A stretch of DNA of 64,000 nt from Eupeodes corollae (taxonomy: Eukaryota; Arthropoda; Insecta; Diptera; Syrphidae), in the NCBI RefSeq assembly GCF_945859685.1, contig NC_079147.1, positions 280,465,679-280,529,678 on the forward strand. Direction: 5' to 3'. The stretch's first letter is position 1. Every line of letters begins with the position of its first letter. Shown in pieces: positions 58,101-64,000 of the stretch. The translations under genes and the position numbers were made by a program. The notes beneath the pieces were generated by a model. It was given only the letters and a program-made list of their open reading frames with translations, searched no databases and was not told the origin of the DNA.

Positions 58101-61100
58101 TGATGGCGAATTTCTTCTGCTCATTACCACCGATAATTGAATAGTAAATATCGGCATTGACTCCGGTATCCCGCGACGTTGCCAGCACCTGAACGACTTC
58201 AGATCCGATAATACAATTCTCAGCAACATTTGCAAAGTAATGTTGTTGAGTGAATTCCGGGGGATTGTCGTTTATGTCCTGAACATTGACAATCAGTGTG
58301 GCTATACTTGATAGCTGTGGGGTGCCTTGGTCAGTTGCTATAACAGAGAGGTTATACCAAGCTATAGATTCTCTATCTAGAGACTTTTTCAGAGTTATAA
58401 TTCCAGAGTCCGGTGATATTGCGAATGTGTCATTACCCGAGTCAAGGAAGGAGTAGCGAATTTTTCGGTTGACTCCAACATCTCGATCAGTTGCATGAAC
58501 TTTGGTTGCCAGCGTTCCAATTTCAGCATCTTCCGGAAGTATCAGCGAGTACTCGGTCATGCTGAATATTGGATGGTTGTCATTTGTATCGGCAACTGAT
58601 ATTTCAATCTTAGATATGCACTCCCATGACAATTGATCGCGATCTTGGACATGCGCGGTCAGGTAGTACTTTGAGACAGTTTCACGGTCAATTTTACGGG
58701 CGGTTTTTAGGACTCCGGTGATTTTATCCAGAATAAAATCATCAGATTTATTGCCTGTTAGATAGAACCTTAGCTTGGAATTAGCCTCTTCATCGGCATC
58801 TGTGGCTATAATTTGAAGAACAACCGTTCCTGGCATTATAAGTTCGTTGATTATTTCTTTATAACGGTATTTGAGACAATAGGGAGGATTGTCGTTGACA
58901 TCTTTGACTGCAATTGTTACATTTGTCGATGCGCTATACTTCCCATCGGTGGCAATGATATTCAAGAAGTACGAAGAAGTTTTCTCCCGATCCAGTGGCT
59001 TTGCTGTAAACAGCTCTCCAGTTTGTCTGATGTGGAATTGGGAAAGTGGATCACCGGATGTGATGTAGTATTCTACGGCTGTATTAGCATCGGCATCTTT
59101 GTCGGTCACAGAAAGCTGTACGAGCACAGTGCCCGGGAGGGCGTCTTCACTCACCGATGTTGTATAGTTCAGTGATTTGAATAGCAGACAATTGTCGTTG
59201 TAGTCCTTCAGTTTAATCAGAACAGTAGTTTTTCCGATATGTTTCGATTGTCCATGATCCGTGGCCACGACTTGAAAGCGATACTCACTGCGTTTTTCTC
59301 GATCGACCGGAATGAGGGTTGTTATCCAACCAGAATAGACATCGATGTCGAAAACATTAGCTATATCAGCAATGTCATCGGGCAGGAAGTATCGGATCTC
59401 TCCATTTGACCCCGCATCAGAATCGTGTGCTGTCACCTTGACAATCGATGTGCCCTTCTCAGCATTTTCAGCTAGCAAAATGCTATAAGGATTGCTTTCA
59501 AAAATAGGAGCATTATCGTTTTCATCCTGGACATGTAAAATTATCTCCGAAACAGCTGAGTAAGCTGGATTGTTTCCTATTTCTGCCAAAACACCGATGG
59601 TGTGAACTTCTTTTTGCTCTCGATCCAGAGTCTTTGACAAAGTAATATCTCCTTGTTGATTGATTGCAAACTGTTTGTCTTCATCGAAACCAGAAATGAT
59701 TTTGTAACTTCCAGTCAAGTTTCCAAGCAATCGAACGCGAGAGATCAAAGTGCCCGGTGTCGATACTTCCGATATAAATTGATTTCGCTCCTTATGTTCG
59801 AATGCAGGAATATCAACGTCGTCCTTGACAACCAACACAGACACTGGAACATCGTTATGCAATGATGGTATGCCTCCATCACTTGCCCGAACGAAAAATT
59901 CAAATATTTCATTTGCATAGTTCGCAACGGACGCTTGTAAACTAATCGAACCATTATTTTCATCGACTTGGAAGAGGTTTTTAATTTTTTGATTTTCTGG
60001 TTCGTACATTGAATACAGCAAAGCACTGTTTTGATTTTCATCTCTGTCTAACGCTTTTACCTGTTAACAATCGAAAAGAATTTATTTAACATTATTTAAG
60101 TTGTAAGGAGGTTGTTTTTTTTTGTTAATTTTATTTACCTTGACAAATGGAACATGTAATTGAAAATTGGCATTTATAACTGCATGATATTCATTGAGAA
60201 CAAAAACAGGCGGATTATCATTTTCGTCGGTGATTTTAACTTTAACTATTGTAAAGCCAGATCTACCACCAATATCGCTAGCAATAATTGGTATCTCATA
60301 ATGTGAACATAATTCACGATCAAATGATACTTTCGATTCGATAATGCCTTTTATTTTATCAATTGCAAATAGCTCTTTTAATGAATCCGAGAATATATCA
60401 TATGTAAATGTTCCGAATTCACCCAAGTCTTTATCGAGTGCTGATACCTATTTGAAGATATACAAAAATGAATAGAGATAATTTGTTTGTTATTCATGGA
60501 GGACTTAAAAATTGACGTCCAAAAAATAACATTCTCAAATGAGTTACTTAGGTGCGTACTTACCGTTGTTACCAGGTGCCCAGGCATGAGATTCTCTTTA
60601 ATATTCGCTTCATAGCTAGGCTGGGAGAATACTGGGCTGTTCAAATTACCAGGTAAAATATTAATTTTAACTCGAGTAAAACTTGTATAAATTCCATCAG
60701 TTACAGAAACATTCAAAGTCGTTGTTTGTTGTTCAGCAAAATTGTTCATATTCAGTAATGTTATTGTTCCAGTTGATGAATCAATGTCGAATGTTTGCAT
60801 TTCATTGCCCTGAGCTATTTTATAAACTAAGTTTGAATGATCCACATAGTCTGGATCACTTGCCTTCACACTTATTACAAATTGTCCACGTTTGGCATGG
60901 ACAGAAAGCACACATGTGTAAGAGGGTTCTTCAAATTTCGGTGCATTGTCATTTATATCAATCACTGCACAATTAAAGACAAATTAAAATAACCAATATT
61001 GTAATACTTTCAAAAACTAAACTTACCTGAAACCCAAACGTGAGCTGTGGAGGTCAAAGATGGCGATCCACCATCGGTAGCAATCACAGTAAAGTGATGT

Positions 61101-61467
61101 ACACTTTGCATTTCATGATCTAAACTTTTCTTTAAATACAATATTCCCTCCAATGGATCCAAATGGAAATTCTCTGAACTATTATTTTGATGACTAGAAT
61201 CGATTGCAAATGTTATTTGACCATTGGGTCCAGTATCATTGTCTCGGGCATTGATTTTCAAAAGCGATGTACCAAATGGTGAACCTTCCGAAACACTTAT
61301 GTTGTATGTGTCATGTTCTATTTCCGGTGGGCTATCGTTAACATCTAGAACCATGATAGAAACTGGGACTTCAGCTGAAACTCCTGACACACTATCAGTG
61401 GCACGAATAATTAAATCGTAGTTTTGCACACGTTCGTAGTCTAATTCGTCAGCGACAGTTATCGTAC
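48885..61467 (-). CDS. kug: Fat-like protocadherin (kugelei/Fat2), 3' half of gene
   Basis: Eight minus-strand exons join in phase: 61467-61027, 60964-60564, 60447-60139, 60060-54753, 54692-54390, 54318-54133, 53823-53596, 49102-48885. They encode the last 2,463 residues; upstream exons lie beyond 64000. About 13 cadherin repeats (DxNDNPP-type calcium linkers) come first, then EGF units, one laminin G domain (about 56310-55745), four more EGF units, a transmembrane helix (about 55235-55145, MIGIACAIIGVVLLLGCLCY) and a cytoplasmic tail of about 440 residues ending QTDV, a class I PDZ ligand. Cadherins followed by EGF-LamG-EGF is the Fat-like arrangement (a single LamG separates it from Fat with two). 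In Drosophila this protein sits at trailing edges of follicle cells and drives collective migration and egg elongation. The last intron (4.5 kb) is full of transposons. All introns have GT/AG ends. Confidence 0.85.
49533..49796. mobile_element. GGCGCC-ended MITE, copy 2
   Basis: Left end GGCGCCAGTTATAGCTATCA and right end (reverse complement) GGCGTCAACTATAGCTATCA enclose 264 bp. Its removal rejoins the mariner-like transposase frame, so it is a clean insertion, flanked by A-rich AAA on both sides. Confidence 0.75.
50035..51390 (+). mobile_element. Ty3/gypsy retroelement fragment: integrase and 3' LTR
   Basis: The 5' end is missing. The integrase zinc-binding end (HNLSHPGRRATVRLMIERF) and core with the three acidic motifs NIDIIGPFPPPDG, ITSDQGKLF and ANGIVERF are readable, then ISVDRLKPAYLE near the end of Pol. 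An in-frame stop at 50432 and a frame change near 50790 inactivate it. The polypurine tract GGGGGGCCAC precedes TGTGGCGGATGG, the start of the probable 3' LTR at 51130. It is an old insertion within hAT transposon 2. Confidence 0.75.
51480..52816 (-). pseudogene. hAT (DUF4371/zf-MYM-type) transposase relic
   Basis: On the minus strand, FANRYVKKCVPTERFLKCVP and EYLADTILTFL mark the DUF4371 region, followed by DNASNTYWKIFW- and CAAHSLNL-like text across frames, and finally NVETPYRIFVSLMVSNCSRE and FSFSKLNRIKNEDS, the C-terminal dimerisation motif. It belongs to hAT transposon 2. Many frame breaks. Confidence 0.7.
53596..53823 (-). CDS. kug: kugelei cytoplasmic exon
   Basis: 228 bases from a TTTAAG acceptor to a GTAGGT donor. 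Encodes IYHRHPNSYLPRYNIQSETD and SNDSDDEEVSGYGFPNRRSK. Phase 1 on both sides. Confidence 0.7.
54133..54318 (-). CDS. kug: kugelei cytoplasmic exon, acidic
   Basis: 186 bases between TTATAG acceptor and GTTTGT donor. Encodes an acidic segment (DIETLNEDIESEYVEESES). Phase 1 on both sides. Confidence 0.7.
54390..54692 (-). CDS. kug: kugelei cytoplasmic exon
   Basis: Acceptor ACTAG at 54694-54693 side and donor GTAAGT at 54389-54388 bound 303 bases. Encodes SKLLHVNLPNINNSQSAF and a region with PDITEVPGIEVPDSSSF. Phase 1 on both sides, so it could be skipped without breaking the frame. Confidence 0.75.
54753..60060 (-). CDS. kug: kugelei large exon: cadherin repeats, EGF, LamG, TM
   Basis: A single 5,308-base exon starts at the TTAACAG acceptor (phase 0) and ends at AACG/GTAAGA (phase 1). 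It holds nine to ten cadherin repeats with linkers such as DENDNAPIF, KDVNDNPPYC, QDINDNPPEF and SDANDNPPLF, the membrane-proximal region, first EGF pair, laminin G, four EGFs with DLNECENQPCGNGATC of calcium-binding type, and the transmembrane segment. Reading past the donor gives only a few residues before a stop. Antisense open frames here are shadows. Confidence 0.9.
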
Positions 61468-61945
61468 CTATTGAAAAGAAAATGAACACAAATGAGGCAT
61501 TTTAAATCAAGAAAATATTGTTTACATCTTTTTAAAGATTTCATTTATGGGGTTCGGGTTATTGGATTCAGAAATTCTACAAATCCTCGTTGCACATTGA
61601 AAATTTGAGGATTTATCTCTCTAAGGTACATATATTTCTGAATGTATGTGTTTCGAAATATTTAAGTGGCTTTTTAGGGCATATTCGGGAAATCAAATAA
61701 TATTTTAATGCGTCAAAGCGAATTTGTGTAAGCTTACAAAAACTTATTTTAATTAATTTACTGGAACATTACTAGTGGAGTAAGAAGTAAATATTCATAA
61801 TTCATAATTCATAATTCACATTAAGATTACAACCTTATTATTTGTGAAGGCTTTATAAAATATGTTAGAGCGTTCGAGAATTTTTAATTTAGTAGATACT
61901 AAAAATACAATTTTAAAACTATAGTTAACAATATTTATTTTTTTA
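61468..61945. other. kugelei intron, no exon seen
   Basis: Intron upstream of the exon at 61467. A short tandem repeat of TAATTCA (about four units) lies at about 61795-61820. No further kugelei exon is recognised up to 64000. Confidence 0.5.
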
Positions 61946-64000
61946 TTAACCATAACCCAAAGCATCATTGTTCAGATGCGTTAAAAGACGATATTTGAAT
62001 GCGTTTATGTTAATTACTCTTCTAATTATAATAGGTAGTGAGTTCCGTAATTGAGTGCAATGGACAAAAAATGTACTTTCAGATTGCAGGCAAGCAAATC
62101 CTGGCTGGATCAGTATAACTGTTCTTAGCGTTCTTAGCCAATTTGAAAAAGTTAATCGGTTGTGCAAATAAATCAGGTTGGCAAGACTGTTTAATACTGT
62201 GTAGCTGAATGAGAGTTCTAAATTTTATAAGGTTATCAAGAGTAAGACCATGTCAGTAATATCTTTTATTGAAGATGTATCTGGCAAAGTTGTTGTATAT
62301 AACATTAAGGTTCCGCCTTGTATTTGAGTCAACGTTACAGCACACTTCAAATCCATACAGCAGAATAGGTAATAGAAGACTGGCACAAACCTTTGAAATG
62401 TCCACAGTAGACGCAAAGCACTAAATAACTTGCCAATTGTAGTAGCTGCATGGTGATTCCGTCTTAAAGTCTCGTTAAAAATAATACCTAGATTCCTAGC
62501 AAACGTTACAAACTCAATAACTGAGCTACCCAGTAGAACCGGTGGAAAGCTTGACTTATCAAGGGCGCAGTTGTAAATACACAAAGTTTTATATTTTCAT
62601 GGATTGACGGTGAGGTTATTGTTGTATAACTAGTAGATCCTCATTAACATAGTTAATAGCATTCCTTATGCTATCTACAGGAGTGTCCAAGTATAATTGG
62701 ACGTCATCAGCAAACATATGAAATTTACAAGATTTAACCAGTCGAGAAAGCTCATTAACGTAAAGTAAAAATAATAGAGGTCCAAGAATAGAACCCTGAG
62801 GGACACCTGCTGGGACTTTCTGAAATGAAGATGTCTGATTTCCTACAGCAACGCATTGTTGTCGATTATATAAGTATGAGTGCAGAAGTATCACCGCAAA
62901 ACAGCACAAAGTGATCGACTGTGTCGACGCTTTTGAAAAATCTAGCAGGATTCATGTCCATCGCTCTGCGTATATCATCAACAGCAAGTAGAAGCGCCGT
63001 TTTAAAGCCCTCTTTGCACGAAGCCCGGATTGGTTTGTATCTAGCAGGCTATTGTATATTAGGTGTCGTTGCATCTGTTTTAAAAAAAGTTTTTCGAAGA
63101 CTTTAGATAGGAATGGCAGAATAGCAATAGGCCTATATTCTGGGTTAGCACAGTTTAAAGTCTTAGTATCTTAGCATATTTCCATATATTCGGATACTCA
63201 GAACTAGTTAATATAAAATTAAATAAATGAGTTATGTATTTCAGAATAAAGGAAGTACAATTTTCAAGAACTTCGGATTGATGCCATCTATGCCTACTGC
63301 TCTTGATTTAATGCCTCGACCATATCTTCATTTGTGAAACCAATAAAGTTAAAACTTTGTTCAGGTTCGTCAAATGCATTACTCGAAACATCATATGCAG
63401 AGCTATGAGAGTCAATTGAATTACGTGTTTTGGGAACAGATAAAGACACAAACTGGGCATTGAGTTAGTTGCAGTCTAGGATAGCATTAGGTTCTGAAAT
63501 TCGTTTACCATTGCCCAATTTACGCAAGTTTTTCCAAAGGTTTTTCTCAGATTAGTTATCTGGATTCAATAAATGTTCACAGTAGCGTCTCTTAGCCGTT
63601 TTAATGAGAGAATCTATTATATTTCCGAAAAAACGAAATATGTTATGAAAAACTGCTAGTTTATAACGTTTCCAACGAATAAACGCTCGTAGAATTACTT
63701 TTAAAGACCTAATATTTCATGGGGTTGTGACGATCATAAAGCTTAATTAGAATTTCTTGCAAAAACTCTGCATGTTGGTGCACAGATTGCATTTGATAGA
63801 TATATTCCCATTGCGAACTTTGTACATCATAACTTAAACTATGCTAATCTATGGTCGGAAAGTCTCTATAACTTATGACTGCGTCTGTGGCGTCCAATTG
63901 AATATCATAGGTTAAGAATATCATATCATGACATGAGAAACCCGGCGCAGTTAGTTGGTTATAGAAAAGAGTCTTGATATCACCAACAAACAATACGTTG
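61946..64000 (-). pseudogene. Jockey/CR1-like LINE, 3' part, in a kugelei intron
   Basis: From 64000 downwards on the minus strand, the end of an endonuclease (HDMIFLTYDIQLDATDAVIS), a linker (LIKLYDRHNPMK), RT text (MNPARF...SVDTVDHF, AGVPQGSILGPLLFLLYVNE, catalytic FADDVQLYL at about 62690) and a C-terminal part (VTFARNLGIIFNETL at about 62520) follow each other across frames. The 3' end is near 61946. The element runs past the window edge. It is oriented like kugelei and lies in its intron. Stops and frame changes make it inactive. It is a different family from LINE copies 1-3. Confidence 0.7.

Noticed and set aside
1..64000. CRISPR arrays, operons, riboswitches or phage
   Set aside because: Introns, eukaryotic transposons and animal-specific domains show nuclear insect DNA; no spaced direct-repeat array was seen.

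Overview
The window reads as insect nuclear DNA, most likely from a fly (Diptera). It is strongly A+T-rich, has short spliced exons and long introns, and carries three protein-coding loci whose best matches by recognition are fly genes, plus the first coding exon of a fourth. More than half of the recognisable sequence is decayed transposable elements. I infer a higher fly other than Drosophila melanogaster, because these genes have far more transposon-filled introns than I would expect there. No prokaryotic features, CRISPR arrays or RNA genes were found. Coordinates of exons were set by hand from GT/AG sites and reading phase. Layout: 1-6.6 kb holds remnants of Tc1 and mariner-like transposases, a 65-bp tandem repeat and an RTE-like LINE, inside or downstream of the first intron of E(bx)/Nurf301, whose first coding exon lies at 6646-6925 on the minus strand. 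6.9-12.3 kb is a gene-poor divergent interval with three TIR elements. 12350-14484 is a complete three-exon DNAJC2/Zuotin (MPP11) gene. 14.5-22.6 kb is transposon territory: a TA-flanked MITE, a cluster of GGCGCC-ended MITEs, a Helitron helicase scrap, and a LINE interrupted by a PIF/Harbinger element. 22605-33774 is a two-exon cytochrome P450 (CYP2 clan, probably CYP305A1-like) with a 9.65-kb intron full of elements. 34.1-45.2 kb is a nested stack of elements: LINE, then hAT, then SINE, then a second LINE. 48885-61467 is the 3' half of a giant protocadherin of the Fat-like/kugelei type on the minus strand (eight exons visible, continuing beyond 64000), with a LINE in its upstream intron and another nested stack in its last intron. 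How things work together: the host genes are unrelated in pathway. E(bx) is chromatin remodelling, DNAJC2 is the ribosome-associated Hsp40, the P450 is an oxidase, and kugelei is planar cell polarity. The most informative biology is the transposon stratigraphy. Target-site duplications can be read directly for two hAT elements (8 bp), a SINE (13 bp), a LINE inside a SINE (13 bp), several MITEs (3 bp or TA) and a Harbinger element (3 bp). The Harbinger remnant at 19770-21721 shares ends and interior with two MITEs elsewhere in the window, so it is a plausible relative of their parent. A DUF7869-like coding relic at 42.6-44.4 kb, bracketed by short inverted GCCACATTTT motifs, is the best candidate for a poorly described mobile family.
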